Source: Cyanophora paradoxa (Eukaryota; Glaucocystophyceae; Cyanophorales; Cyanophoraceae). Taken from it: a stretch of DNA of 64,000 bases. Under the pieces are notes generated by a model. The model made no database searches and had not been told where the DNA came from. It saw nothing but the letters and a program-made list of their open reading frames with translations. The translations under genes were made by a program, and so were the position numbers. Shown piece by piece: positions 20,573 through 31,839 of this stretch; position 1 is the stretch's first letter, and every line of letters begins with the position of its first letter. The DNA lies in contig QPMI01000615.1 of NCBI GenBank assembly GCA_004431415.1, positions 124,001 to 188,000 of the forward strand, read 5' to 3'.

Positions 20573-21086
20573 ATGCCGTCGGAGGGGCAGACCGACGCGC
20601 AGATCGCTGCCTGGTGGGAGGTGCGATCTGTTCGATTCGGACAGCCCACCGGCGCTCCTAACCGGCGACCAGCGGAAGTACGAGGAGGCCGTAGAGTTGT
20701 GGGGCGAATGCGAGCGGAGAGCGACAGCGCTGCACGAGGAGAACAAGCGGTTGCAGGAGGCGGTCGAGAAGCTACAGGGAGACGAGCGCGCCTCGAATCG
20801 AGCTCTAAAGAAGAAGCTGGATGCTAGCGAGGTGCTGTTCCAGCGCCTGCTGGAGAACGTGGAAGACGAGCGTCGCCAGAACCAGGAGCTGAGGGAGTGC
20901 GGTGCGGCGAACCGAGCCTCCGGCCGGTCGCCCCTTGCTCACGGTCGCCCGCAGCCAAGGCTTCAGAGCGGCGCAAGCGGGAGGTGGAGGGAGCGTTCCA
21001 GCAGATCCTCGAGGAGGCGGAGGCGCTGCGGCACTCCAACAACGAGCTTGCAATGTCGTCAGCCGAGGTCCTGAAGGTCCAGACGC
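20573..21086 (+). pseudogene. Coiled-coil protein, copy 1, truncated by duplication junction
   Basis: Start ATG at 20573 reads MPSEGQTDAQIAAWWE, then a short intron to RKYEEAVELWGECERRATAL, a coiled coil through QELRE, and an exon ERRKREVEGAFQQILEEAEA. The gene is cut at about 21086, where the sequence jumps into the antisense of the RRM gene. Only roughly the first third of the protein is present. In this copy the first exon is in frame (GAGGGGCAG), whereas the complete copy at 27857 has one G fewer there. Not expected to make a full protein. Confidence 0.75.
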
Positions 21087-22985
21087 GGCCATGCCGGCGA
21101 GCGAGGGCGAGGGCGGGGCGGTGCCGCTCGAGGCGCTGCCGGACTTGGGCGAGTTGGAGGGCTCCGTCGAGGCCGGGCCCGGCTGCACGACCTCGTCGCC
21201 GCTGCCGGCCGAGTAGAACGCAGAGAAGTCCGCGACGTTGAGATCCAGCTTGGAGAGGGCGCCGGCCAGGAGGGCCGCCGCGCCGCCGCCTTCCGCCGAC
21301 GCCGGCGCCGAGCGCGAGAGCATGTTCGCCGAGGCGCCCTCCGCGTTGCGCTGGGAGACGGCCGAGGCGAGGGCCGAGAGGGTCGCCGGGCTGGCGCCAG
21401 GGCCGGCCGCGCCGCTGCGGAAGTTGGCCGAGGCGGGGAACTGCGGTCCAGCCGACCAGGTGAATGGCGCCAGGTGCTCATAGCCGTTCTGCTCGTTCTC
21501 CGGGCGAAGGGCCGTGCCGACCGGACTGAGCGGCACCTTCATCGAGTTGCCGAGGCCGCCGAAATCCGCATTGCCGTGCATACCGAACTGTCCGCCGTAC
21601 GCTGCGGCGGCCGCCGCAGCAGCCGCGGCCGCGACCGCGTTGCTGTTCGCGTTGCCGCCGGCGGCGGAGAGAGCGGCGAACTGCTCCGCAATAGCCGCAG
21701 CGTTGTTCCAGGCGGCGGCCTTCTGAGCAGCCGCGGCGGCAGCAGCCGCAGCCGCCGCGGCGGCAGCTGCGGCAGGAGATGCCTGGCCGAGGGAATCCAT
21801 CGAGTCCATCTTGGGGCCCAGGGCAGCCTCCAGCCACGCGCTCATGGGGATGTTCCCGTTCGGGTCCTCACTGACGGCGCGAAGGAGCCGCCGGGCCGCG
21901 GGGTCCGCAAACATGTCGGCGTGCTGGCCGAGCGTGAACTGCTGGCCCCAAGAGCCCGCCGAGCCGCCAACGGCCGCAGCCGCGGCGGCCGCGGCGGCAG
22001 CTGCCGCCGCTGCTTGAGAACGCTGAAGAAAGCGGGGAGGAATGACACGGGCCGCCGAAATCGCATTGGCCGATCCGGTCTTTCCGCTCATGGCCTGCTG
22101 GCGCGCACGGGCGGCGAGCATGGCGGCCTTCTCCTGTTGGCGAATCTCACGGGGCTGCGTAGAAAAACCGTAAGTGGTAGGTAGAGACAAGTGGGCGATA
22201 AGGGCATCAGACCAGTTGGTACTGGATCTGGAGGCGGCTGTGGCCGAAGGGGGCACCCTGCAGACTCTCCAGCGCTCGTTGGGCATCCGACGCCCGGTAG
22301 AAGTTGACAAATGCGCATTCCGCGTGCCGAAGGACCCGGACGCTCTCAACGGCGCCGTACTGGGAAAAGAGGGCCTTCCGAGTTCAGCTCGTTCTCGTCC
22401 GCCTGTAACGCGCGGAGTCAGGCACTGTTGACGCAAGAAGTGCTTCTACGACAACGCACATCGGGATCCATGTTTCCCAGCCACAGGGAGGACGTGGGCT
22501 GCCAAAAATGGGTTAGATGCGAAAAGATCCCGCGGATGCAGTTTCGGGTTTACCGTATCGCTGCCTCCCATCTGGGAGATGAACGAGGGGCACGATCAGA
22601 GATCGGAGCGGTTGGACCAGAAGTGACGGGTCAGAGGTAAGTACCTTGTTAGGTACAATCCGCTGTTGAGGGGCGGCACGGGAGGGGACTGGCCTTGCTG
22701 CAGCTGCTGCAGCCCTGGCTGATTCTAGAACAGCCTGCCTCTTAAGCTCGGCCCGAAACGCGTCCTGCAGTGTGTTTGACAGCAGGTCGCCATTTCGCTG
22801 CAAGTACGGGTCTGCGCCCTGCGCGAACCAGATAAGCAACGGTAACAACCATAGAATGTAACGAGAGAGCGATGCGAGCTGGCTGTCCGGTGCCGGTCCG
22901 TGCGAAAAGGCAGGCGCGTGCATACCATCAACGCGGCGAGGTGATTCTGCGAATCCAGCCCCAGGAAGCTCATTTGGTCCGCCAT
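21087..22985 (-). pseudogene. RRM polyalanine gene, copy 2: 3' truncated and frameshifted
   Basis: Copy of the 13360-15690 gene starting at 22985. It lacks everything downstream of the duplication break, so the last C-terminal coding part (GIWGPAF... onward) is missing and the frame runs into antisense of the coiled-coil gene. It also carries a 7-bp insertion near 22379 within the RRM, after ENELK, that shifts the frame in the exon that should read ALFSQYGAVES. Two independent lesions make it a pseudogene unless the duplication is an assembly artefact. Confidence 0.8.
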
Positions 22986-23181
22986 CCCGCACACTCCGCC
23001 CCTCTCGCGCTACTGGAAGGGCAGAGGTGCTGACTGATTTGCAGGAGCAGTGATTCGCAGGGCCACGTAGAGGGTACCCCCAGGCCTTAAGTACTAAGTT
23101 GTTTGCGGTGATGCACGACAACCTTTCCGCAGCAGCGTGAGACGACGTACGCGACAAGCTTCCGTGCGAGAGAAGACCGCG

Positions 23182-24348
23182 ATGAGCACGCGCGGTCTCC
23201 TCTCGAATTTGCCGCCGAATATCACCGTCAAAGATGTGTGCGACCTCTGCAAGCACGCGGCGAACGCCAAGGACGTGGTCGTAACTGCGCACGATGTGCG
23301 CACCATCGTACGCGGCGTCGACAGCGCTAGCGCGCTCATCGAGGTGCACCCGGCACGCTTCCGAGCGCGCTCCAGCAAGAACCGAACGCGCTCCAGCTGC
23401 GGACGCGCGAGGAGATCGACGCGCTGCGCAAAGCGCTTCACGGTTCCGAGGTGCGCTTCGCACCCCGAAACCAGCCAGACGTGCTGATGCTGCCTAGACC
23501 CTGGCCGGACCTTGGAGTTCAGGCCGCATGTGGCCTCTGCGACCATCTGGGTGGGAGACGTGCGCCATCATTCTGTATGCATGTATATATGCACCAGCAG
23601 TCGTTAGAACAGAGTCCACGTAGGTCCCGTCGGGCGTCTCATCTGCAGTGCTCCGAGATGCTTTCGAGCAGCTGGGCGAGGTGGAGGATGCTCAAGTCGT
23701 GACTGACCCTATAACACTCAAGAGCAAGGAATATGGTTTTGTGAAATACAAGTCCGCTCAGGTTGCCCTGAAGGTGCGGCCTTGAAGATCCACCTGTCAC
23801 CATTGGAGCAACTCCCTCGCTATGTTCTAATCTGCATGTGCTCGAAGGTCAAGCAAGCGTGTCAGGAAAATCTGTTTGTTCTGTCAGGTACAAGTTGTCT
23901 CTGTCCGTGATCTTTGGGTCTGACCAAGGCTTCCTTCCATCCAGGTGCCCCTCAACCGGTGTCCGTCGATTTGGCACGTGAGGATTCTGACAACCTGGAT
24001 TCTCGAGGAGCAACACTAGATGGTCTGAAGCAGTATCTTTTGCTATATCTCGTCTGAATCTTTGGTGCAGACCCCTACACCGTGCCACCCCATTTTGCTG
24101 CGACCAACTCTCTGGAGTTTGAATTTGCTCTAGAATGGAGGAGAATGCTGCTTCGGCATCGAGCAGAACGCAGGTTGCTTCGGGAGCAGCAACAGGCAGA
24201 ACAGAGGTGCACCACGCCTGCGACTCGAAGAGGCATTGCTCTGAGATACGTGTACAGCGAGCTTCTCCAGAAGCAACGAGGGATTGCCGAAGAAGAGAAG
24301 AGAAAGTGGCGAGATCTAGAGAACATTCTAGAAAAACGTCCCAGATAG
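23182..24348 (+). pseudogene. DBHS-like gene, copy 2, with 1-nt frameshift
   Basis: Near-identical copy of 15888-17055. One G is missing in the GGG of the exon coding TLGRTLEFRPHV (ACCCTGGCCGG here, ACCCTGGGCCGG in copy 1), which breaks the frame just before RNP2 of RRM2. All other exons look intact. Because the change is a homopolymer contraction of the kind seen throughout copy 2, it may be a sequencing error and the gene may be functional. Confidence 0.65.
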
Positions 24349-24377
24349 TGGCTTTCAAATTAAATTACACTGCGCGT

Positions 24378-25038
24378 TCATTTTATCGGATCCTCCTTCA
24401 TAACTCTGCTCGCCAAAAGGTATGAGATGCAACCCCAAGGCACCAAAGTGATGCTGCCTGCTGGAGCAGCTGGTCCTGATAGAAGCCAGCTGTATGGCGC
24501 GAGCATGGACGCTGGTATGCTCGCGATGGGCTGCGTAAGGCCATCAAAGGCCTGACAAGATATCGCGAAGATCGCGGCCTGCGCACCCTCGTTTCAGCGC
24601 AGGCCAAACCGACGAGAGCATTAGAAGGTGTCACCTTGCAGAACGCTGGGATGCGTTTCGCAAAACTTGACTGCGCCTCCTTCTCCCGCTGTGAATGGAG
24701 AGCTCCTGACGGGTGCGTGTGAGGCGCGAGCCTGACGAGGCGCCGGGGATGCGTACGCAAGACCTCCAGTTCCTTCTCCTTCTTTGCGAGCTGGCGCTGC
24801 GCCTTCGAGAAGGCGACGAATCCATCTATTGTGTTGTTCTCCCGCATGGTTCGCTTGAGCGCGCTGATCTCGCTTTGAACGTCGCCGAGTTCTGCCGGAA
24901 CCGCCTGCGTCGCGCTCAGGCCGCTGCGCGTGCGGCGCGGAAGACTGTGCGCACCCGTCGCATGACGTGCCGGCACCATCGCACCTCCGCGAAGCGGAAG
25001 GCGAGTGCGAGCAGCAGCACCATCCAAACGAGAGGCAT
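24378..25038 (-). CDS. GET1/WRB-like protein (copy 2)
   Basis: Duplicate of 17085-17746, start at 25038. The only differences I found are in non-coding positions (one C fewer at about 24587, in the last intron), so the predicted protein is the same: N-terminal membrane helix, coiled coil, C-terminal hydrophobic exon. It again faces the DBHS-like gene with 29 bp between stop codons. Confidence 0.65.
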
Positions 25039-25961
25039 TGCACCTCCGCAAAACAGAAGGCAAAGGCGACGCCTGCCCCGTGGCGAACTGAAAGTCTCCG
25101 TATACGTATATCGCCTGCAGCTGCGTATCGGTACCGGTACCCCTTTGCGCGCGTGCGGCGTGCCCTTTTATATGTGCGCGTCCATCATGCATATGATTAT
25201 CGCGGCATGCAAATTGACATATCGATATCGGTCATGAATTTTGAAAATGATATGTATATCTCGATGTCATGAATGAAGCAGAATTCTCGAATTGGATTCG
25301 GATCCGGATTGGAGGGCCGGCCGGGTGCCCGGCGGCCGGGCAAGAACTTCGGAACTTCGGGAAAGGCATGCACATGCGTATGTACAGGCGTTCATGAGCG
25401 CTCAAAGAACGAAGGCGAGTGTTTAAAATGCATATGATCAGCTGCAGACACATTTTTTCATGATCAGAAAGCCCATATCAAGGGCGCCTGTTATATATAT
25501 TAGTTCAGTGACTTCATCGATCGTAGCTATATATATATAGGCACTACCGGTTCGCGTTAATTCGAACTCTGGGTCAGCTCGTAACCAGCTTTTCTCTCTC
25601 CTTTCGGCCCACGGGGCTCACTTTTTTTTACTAACCTTTCCTACTCTGTAGCCACTGGGCCAGGCAGCTCAGTGAAGCAATGCCACGCGCGCGTGCATGC
25701 TACAAACCACCTTTACGCGGGTCCGGATAGACCAGAAAGTATCCGTAGTAACAGAGTTGGCACCCAGCTAGCCCCAAGCCCCACCCTCCTGCCACGCCCT
25801 GTCACAGTGTCCTCTGACGTTCTCACAGGGCGGCCGCCCCGCCCATGCCTGCCCCCTCCCTGGAGCCCCGTAGACCCCCTCTAATAGGATAAAACACCAG
25901 GCGCCCCAGACGCAATAATTATAAGATCTAGACCCGGGGCGCGCCCGTGCGCTTAGCTCGC

Positions 25962-25992
<31 letters not shown>

Positions 25993-26779
25993 CCCCTCCC
26001 CTTATCAGCTGCAGTCATATTTCTATCGCAAGTTGGACGAGTTGGACGAAAGTTGGACGAAAGTTGGACGAAAGTTGAACGAAAGTTGGACGAAAGTTGG
26101 ACGAAAGTTGGACGAAAGTTGGACGAAAGTTGGACGTCGTAATCGCAACGTTGACTTAGTAACTCTAATTCCGATCGTAATCGCAACTCTGATTCCGATC
26201 GTAATCGCAACTCTAATTCCGATCGTAATCGCAACTCTGATTCCGATCGTAATCGCAACTCTGATTCCGATCGTATTCGCAACTCTAATTCCGATCGTAA
26301 TCGCAACCCTAATTCCGATCGTAATCGCAACTCTATTTCCGATCGTAATCGCAACTCTAATTCTGCTTTTTCTCCAAGTCTCTTCAAAATAGAATTTGCG
26401 ATCGCATTACTCCCGGCAAGTTGAGCCCGAGGCAAGGGCGGTGCACTTGCAATGTCGTGAGGTGCCACAGTGTGATTTAAACCCGAACGGTGCGCACTGG
26501 GCGGCGCGATCTGAAGGAAGAAGAAGGAAGAAGAATGACGGTGACATCACGTTTGGCTTGGAGCTGATCGTAATCGTAATTCTAAATCTGTGCTGGAACG
26601 TGCTGGAACCCGGCCACACCTGGCCTGGACCCTCAGGGGTCGGCGCAAGCCTGCAACAGGTGCAAACGTGACCGCCTCGTTCTCATTGATGCGATGTAGT
26701 ACCTTGACCGTAAATGGAGGAGCACCCAGAGCTCAAAAAAGCGGCGCCATCGAGGTCCTTCCTCGATTCCTGATCACGA
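25039..26779. repeat. Intergenic region and repeat arrays of copy 2
   Basis: Repeat of 17747-19495: C run at 25963-25991, GTTGGACGAAA array at 26032-26135 and 24-bp array at 26136-26366. The number and order of repeat units appear the same as in copy 1, which argues against long separate evolution of the two copies. Confidence 0.85.
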
Positions 26780-27607
26780 TCACGGTGGCAACTTGAACTC
26801 TTCCAAGTAGTCTTGCAAGATCTTCCCATGGTCGAAAGACATTCGATCCCTGCAGACACGTTTATGTTGAGCTTCGAGAATGGACCAATTGCAAAGAGGT
26901 TGCAAATCTTGCATTCTGGAGTCAGGGCCAGTTGCTCACCAAGGGATAGAGTCCACTGGGATCGCATGTACTTCCCGTGCGTCATCCTTGGCTTTCATCG
27001 TCCCTCTCGCCTTTCCAACGAACACCAAGGAAACTGTGTGGCGCCTCGGATCCCGCTTTGGATCACTATAAGTCCTCCACTGTCTGAAATCGTACAGATG
27101 CAGATTTGTTTCTTCGTGGGTCTCTCGTTGTGCTGCGTCCTCCATCGACTCGCCGTAATCCTGAAGAATTCAGAGAGAAGTGCGGTAGTTGGTGGCGCGT
27201 GCCCACCACGAAGCCACCCGGCAGCGCCAGGCCGAACGGAGGGTTCAGGCGCTCTCCCAGAACGATCGCGCGCTTGCCGTCCACGGTCATCTCGATGATG
27301 GCATCGACAGCGAGGAAGGGACCTGGGGGACGCGGGAGAGCGCTTCAGTGGCTCGGAGTGGCTCTGAGCATGTTCATCGGACCGGTGTTCACGGCGAGCA
27401 TGCCCGACGGGATCGCCTGCACATGCGCTCATCAGAGATGCATGCGCTCGATACACATGCGCGCCGGCGCCGGTGCGTGCGCACCCTGCAAAAGCTGAGG
27501 GCCAGCCGCGGCGCATACAGGTATCCGACAATCGCGAGTGCCAGTGCCGGCGCCGCGATGAGCCAGGCGCTGCGCGAGGTGCCCGCCGGCCGCGCCTTTC
27601 CCGCCAT
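26780..27607 (-). CDS. Membrane-anchored Nudix hydrolase (copy 2)
   Basis: Duplicate of 19496-20322 with start at 27607 and stop 26780-26782. The membrane anchor, GLALPGGFV, the Nudix box DYGESMEDAAQRETHEET and the C-terminal SFDHGKILQDYLEEF exon are all preserved. The one extra G near 27325 falls by the intron acceptor, outside the coding frame. Confidence 0.8.
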
Positions 27608-27856
27608 GCGCGTGTTAAGCGCTCCAGACCCGATATAAGCTTAGCTGGGTTCTAGCTGGCAACGCTGGCTAACTTAGCCTAACTCAGGCTAACAGCCGCT
27701 AACTGGCTAAAGCGGGTACACGAATCAAAATTCAAATTCTAGCGATACCGATCTACCCAGGTCTCTCACCACACTGTGACCACAGTGTGTGACCACACAC
27801 AAACACGTCGGTACCGCCGGACGAGTCCGTGCTGCGTGGCGATTCAAATTCTGGCG

Positions 27857-30054
27857 ATGCCGTCGGAGGGCAGACCGACGCGCAGATCGCTGCCTGGTGG
27901 GAGGTGCGATCTGTTCGATTCGGACAGCCCACCGGCGCTCCTAACCGGCGACCAGCGGAAGTACGAGGAGGCCGTAGAGTTGTGGGGCGAATGCGAGCGG
28001 AGAGCGACAGCGCTGCACGAGGAGAACAAGCGGTTGCAGGAGGCGGTCGAGAAGCTACAGGGAGACGAGCGCGCCTCGAATCGAGCTCTAAAGAAGAAGC
28101 TGGATGCTAGCGAGGTGCTGTTCCAGCGCCTGCTGGAGAACGTGGAAGACGAGCGTCGCCAGAACCAGGAGCTGAGGGAGTGCGGTGCGGCGAACCGAGC
28201 CTCCGGCCGGTCGCCCCTTGCTCACGGTCGCCCGCAGCCAAGGCTTCAGAGCGGCGCAAGCGGGAGGTGGAGGGAGCGTTCCAGCAGATCCTCGAGGAGG
28301 CGGAGGCGCTGCGGCACTCCAACAACGAGCTTGCAATGTCGTCAGCCGAGGTCCTGAAGGTCCAGACGCCGCGGCCGGACGCGTCGCGAGGGCCGCCCCA
28401 GCGCCGCCGCAGGTGAACGAGGTGCTGCACGAGCGCGTGAGGCTGTTGGAGGGGCATGTACAACTACTCCAGGTCCGCTGCCGGATCGGGACCCGAGTGC
28501 AGCGCGACCCTCAGGCGGGGTGTCGCAGGAGCAGCTGGAACAGCTCCGCGGCGAGAACGCGGAGCTGAAGACCGAGGCGCGGTCCTCCGCGGCTGCCGCG
28601 GCAGCGGCCGCCGCCGCCGCTTCCGCCTCCGCGTACCAGTGTGACTGCCGCTACTCGGTTCCGGCCCCTGCGCCGCCGCCGCCGCAGCCTCCGGTTCGGT
28701 ATGCCTCGGACAGGATCGAGGAGGAGATCAACAGGCGCCTGGGGACGATCCTGGGGAGCCTCGAGCGGCTGCACACCAGCGCTAGCGCCCCGGCGAGCCC
28801 GGCACCGCACCGCGCCCGCCTCTCCCTTTCCCCCGCCCGGCCCCTCTGGTCACCCCAGGCGGCCGCCGCGCGCGCCGTCTCCGCCCCGCCCCGCCGCCCG
28901 CACGAGGAGCTGGAGGAGGTGGCGTATCCCGCCGAGGAGGGGGAGGGCCCAGAAGAGGCCGAGGACATTGACGCCCTCGCGATCGCCGGGGACGTGCGGC
29001 GGGCGCTCCGCCAGGGCACCCGGGACGCCAGCCAGGCAGCCGCCCCGGCCCGGCGCGCCCCGACCCGGCCCCCTCTCGACCTACCCACCCCAAAGCCGTC
29101 CCGGATCGCTGCTGCCGCTTCGGCCGGGAGCCCGGCGGCGGGGCGCCTCGAAGGGGACGGGCGCGGGGAGGGCGCGTCGGTAATTGCAAGCTCCGCGCCC
29201 GTCGGAAGCCCCGGCTCGGAGCAGGCGACCCTGCAGGCCCCGTGTGCGCCCTCCCCGGGCTTCCCTCCCTCGACCCCAGTCCGCACCCTCATCCGGCCCT
29301 CCAAAGCCCCCTCCGACTCCCCAGCGTGCGTACCCCCACCGGCTCCCGCGTACTCCCTCACACCCACCGCCTCACGGTTTCGTGGGCAGCGGTCTGCGCC
29401 TGGAGGCATCGGCGCTGCGGCGCTCGAACCGGGACCTGCGGAAGGCCACCCGGCAGCAGCGAGAAACCCTGGCCGACATGCAGCGACGCCTCTGCGTGCG
29501 CCCCCCCCCCCCTTCCCCCCCCCCGCACGTGCCCCCGTACCCCCTCTCACCCTCCGCTCGATCGCAGGAGGCAGCCGCGTCGCCCGCTGCCTCCGCCTCC
29601 TCCCCCGCCCTTCTCTCCCGTTCCCTCCCCGCGTGCATCTCGACGCCCTCGCCACAGCCCGCGCGCTGGGCCGCCCGGAGCCCGCCCGGAACGATCGCCC
29701 GCTCCCCCCCCGTGCCGCGCGTCCTCGCGAGCAAGTCCGCCTCCAAGCTCGATGGTGCGGCGCCTGCTTTCTGGCGCGGTGGCCGCCCGCCCTGCCCCTG
29801 CTGAGGGCTGCCGGCGCCGTCCAGCAGAGTCTGGCCGCGACATCTCTACAGTCCTTTTCGAGATGGGCATGGAGAACGGCGAGGGCGGGGGAGCCGGTGC
29901 TGCTCCGGATCCCTCCAAGGCACCCGCGGCCGCTGCAGCCGCGAGGAAGAGAGCCGAGTTCTCAAGCCCTCGCACCGCCGGCGCCGGCGCTGGGCGCGCC
30001 GCCGCGAAATCCAGTGCTGGGGCAGCCAAGGGCAGGGCGGGGACGGCCAGGTAG
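27857..30054 (+). CDS. Coiled-coil / low-complexity protein (3'-complete copy)
   Basis: I do not recognise the family. From N to C: first exon from 27857 (frame broken here by one missing G relative to copy 1), coiled coil RKYEEAVELWGECERRATAL to RQNQELRE, exon KREVEGAFQQILEEAEALRH, exon VNEVLHERVRLLEGHVQLLQ, exon SQEQLEQLRGENAELKTEAR followed by an alanine run, a cysteine pair (YQCDCRYSV), DRIEEEINRRLGTILGSLER, acidic AYPAEEGEGPEEAEDIDALA, a further helix LRLEASALRRSNRDLRKATR and ETLADMQRRL, and an Ala/Ser/Arg-rich tail ending AAKGRAGTAR at the stop 30052-30054. A scaffold or cytoskeletal role is possible but not shown. It is the parent of the truncated copy at 20573. Confidence 0.65.
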
Positions 30055-30199
30055 CCCGTAGCTTCTGCTCTCTTTAAATTTCGTTAATTTGTACGTCTGT
30101 CGAGTCCTGTGGCACAGCTGCAGTGCACGTATACGTACGTATACGCGTGGCTGCGTGGATCGCTGCCGATCGTGTGCAGGGGGGTACCAGTCCTCTGCG
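30055..30199. other. Short intergenic spacer
   Basis: 145 bp between the coiled-coil stop and the YkgJ start codon. It includes an AT-rich stretch (TTTAAATTTCGTTAATTT near 30073) that could end the first transcript, and ACGTATACGTACGTATACG near 30127, a near-perfect palindrome. Confidence 0.4.
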
Positions 30200-31400
30200 A
30201 TGGCTGGCCTGTGCTTTCTCGGCGTAGCCGCCCTTCCCGGAGCTCGCAGAAAGCAGGGTACTCCCAGCTCGTCACATACAGCACGGATCGAGCGCTCGCA
30301 CAAGCTTCCGAGTCTGGCTCGCCGGGCCCGCGGCGGCGGCTCGATCAGGTTCGAAGTCGTTGCAGCATCGACAGCAGAGGAGCGACGAGGGCATGAGTGG
30401 TGGCAGGAGGACGGCGGCGTGCGCTTTGCCTGCACGGTGCACATTGATAACACTGGCATACTAGCTGCGGACTACGCGAGCTAGAAGCGGCGGTGCTAAC
30501 TACGAGGCGAGAAGCCGCGGACGACGCGGCAGGGCCCTCTGAAGGGGGGCGTGCACTCCCCCTGGGAGGCGGATGCGGAAGATCCGCCGGCGGCGGCGCC
30601 TCTGCTACGGCCAAGCCAGAGGCGAGGCCGGGTGCCTAGAAGGCTCTAGAGATCCGCGCACGATAGGTTTGCCGTGCGCGCGACCCGCGAGTCGATGCGC
30701 CGGTATCGCTGTCCTAAGCTATCGATGGGGGTTAGCTCTAATACACGCGTACAGATGTGCGGCAAGTGCTGCTCGCTTCCGGGCGTGGTCTGGGTGAACG
30801 ACAGCGAAGTGCAGGCCATGGCAGACCACCTGCATGTTCCCCGTGCGTGCTGTGCTGTAGCGAAAATGCAGCGAAGTCAGCTTACTAGACTTAAGAGCCG
30901 CCGAGTCGGAACTTCGGATTATAATGAAGTTCGGAAGAGCCCCGTGCATGTTCCCACCTGCATGGCAGCTTTGTAGCTGACCCGCTTCGTCCCTGCAGGC
31001 GCCACGTTCGAAGAGCGGTTCACGAAAAACATGGGCAGCGGCTGGTGGGTCCTGAAGAAGAAGCCGGGCTCGCAGGACTGCAGTCTACTCGAGGACAACG
31101 CCTGCACCGTGAACGTGGTCAAGCCCGTCCAGTGCCGGACTTATCCTTATTGGGGGTCCATCATGGAGAATCCAGGCAACTGGATGGTGGAGGGCCGCCA
31201 GTTCTGCGAGGGGATCAATCATGAGGAGGCGCCTCTCGTGCAACCAGACGAGGTTATCAATGTTCCACACAATTCTTGATTGTGGCAAGCCCGCTGGCTG
31301 ACAAACCTCTCAGATTCGGAAGCAGCTGGATGAAGCAGATGAGTATTTCGACACCATCAAGCTCAAGAAGAGCGACTGGACCGACGAGACTCTCAATTAG
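30200..31400 (+). CDS. YkgJ-family zinc/iron-chelating cysteine cluster protein
   Basis: Small protein of the YkgJ (UPF0153) family, putative Zn or Fe binder; plant members are thought plastidial. Start ATG 30200 (MAGLCFLGVAALPGARRKQG) gives an Arg/Ser-rich leader. Exon 1 ends EWWQEDGGVRFACT at 30436. A 318-nt intron, long for this window, runs to 30754. Exon 2 opens with MCGKCCSLPGVVWVNDSEVQ, making C-x2-CGKCC, the family signature. Exon 3 (about 31000) has TFEERFTKNMGSGWWVLKKK, DCSLLEDNACTVNVVKPVQC and RTYPYWGSIMENPGNW, then FCEGI. The last exon reads IRKQLDEADEYFDTIKLKKS and stops at 31398-31400. All four signature cysteine positions are present. Confidence 0.82.
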
Positions 31401-31839
31401 CTCTGACTACAGTGTACTACATCTAGATATAGCTAATATAAAATGATTGCCTTCCAGTCTTATGCATATGCATGGCATAGGGTCTCGATGATGACTTTCA
31501 AGTTTGGTAAGCGCTCTAGACTGAGCTCATGATCATGATCAAGCTTCCAATTGACGTCGATCAACAAATTACGTATGAGATATATGCATCTGCAGCCCCT
31601 GCCGCCATTCCCCAACCTTCTACCCCCCCACGCCTCCTTCCTCGGCGCTTTCTCCCCCCACGTCGACGTCCACCGCATCCATACCGCGTATGAGGGCGTC
31701 GTCGGCACCGCCGCAGCGAGCAGCAGCAGAATAGATCCGACAGCATAATCGCAAACGTACTCGCAAACGTACTCGCAAACGTTGGCCCGCCAGAGGCTCC
31801 TCGCCAGGCGTAGTGACCCGATCAGGCCTATAGACGACC
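31401..31839. other. Intergenic region with short direct repeats
   Basis: Holds TGATCATGATCA-type palindromes near 31530 and about three units of ACTCGCAAACGT at 31748-31783, just upstream of the SbtA start. Minus-strand open frames here have no recognisable domain. Confidence 0.45.

Larger units (their letters stand above)
13799..21086. repeat. Tandem duplication, copy 1 (about 7.29 kb)
   Basis: This block is repeated head-to-tail at 21087-28369. It contains most of the RRM gene, the DBHS-like gene, GET1, two tandem-repeat arrays, the Nudix gene and the first part of the coiled-coil gene. The left break lies in the RRM coding region. The right break joins ...GGTCCAGACGC of the coiled-coil gene to GGCCATGCCGG of the RRM gene with only about 2 bp (GC) shared at the junction. 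Identity between copies is near complete by eye; almost all differences are single-base changes in homopolymer length. Confidence 0.95.
21087..28369. repeat. Tandem duplication, copy 2 (about 7.28 kb)
   Basis: Second copy of 13799-21086. Differences seen: at least nine sites where a run of G or C is one base shorter here (for example CCCTGGGCC to CCCTGGCC, GAGGGGCAG to GAGGGCAG, ACCCGGGGGCG to ACCCGGGGCG), one site where it is one longer (27325, ACCTGGGGGAC), and one 7-bp insertion (CCGAGTT near 22379) inside the RRM. Confidence 0.95.

Noticed and set aside
27776-28357. Continuous 193-residue frame as the true N-terminus of the coiled-coil protein
   Set aside because: It exists only because copy 2 lacks a G; copy 1 shows exon MPSEGQTDAQIAAWWE plus an intron instead.
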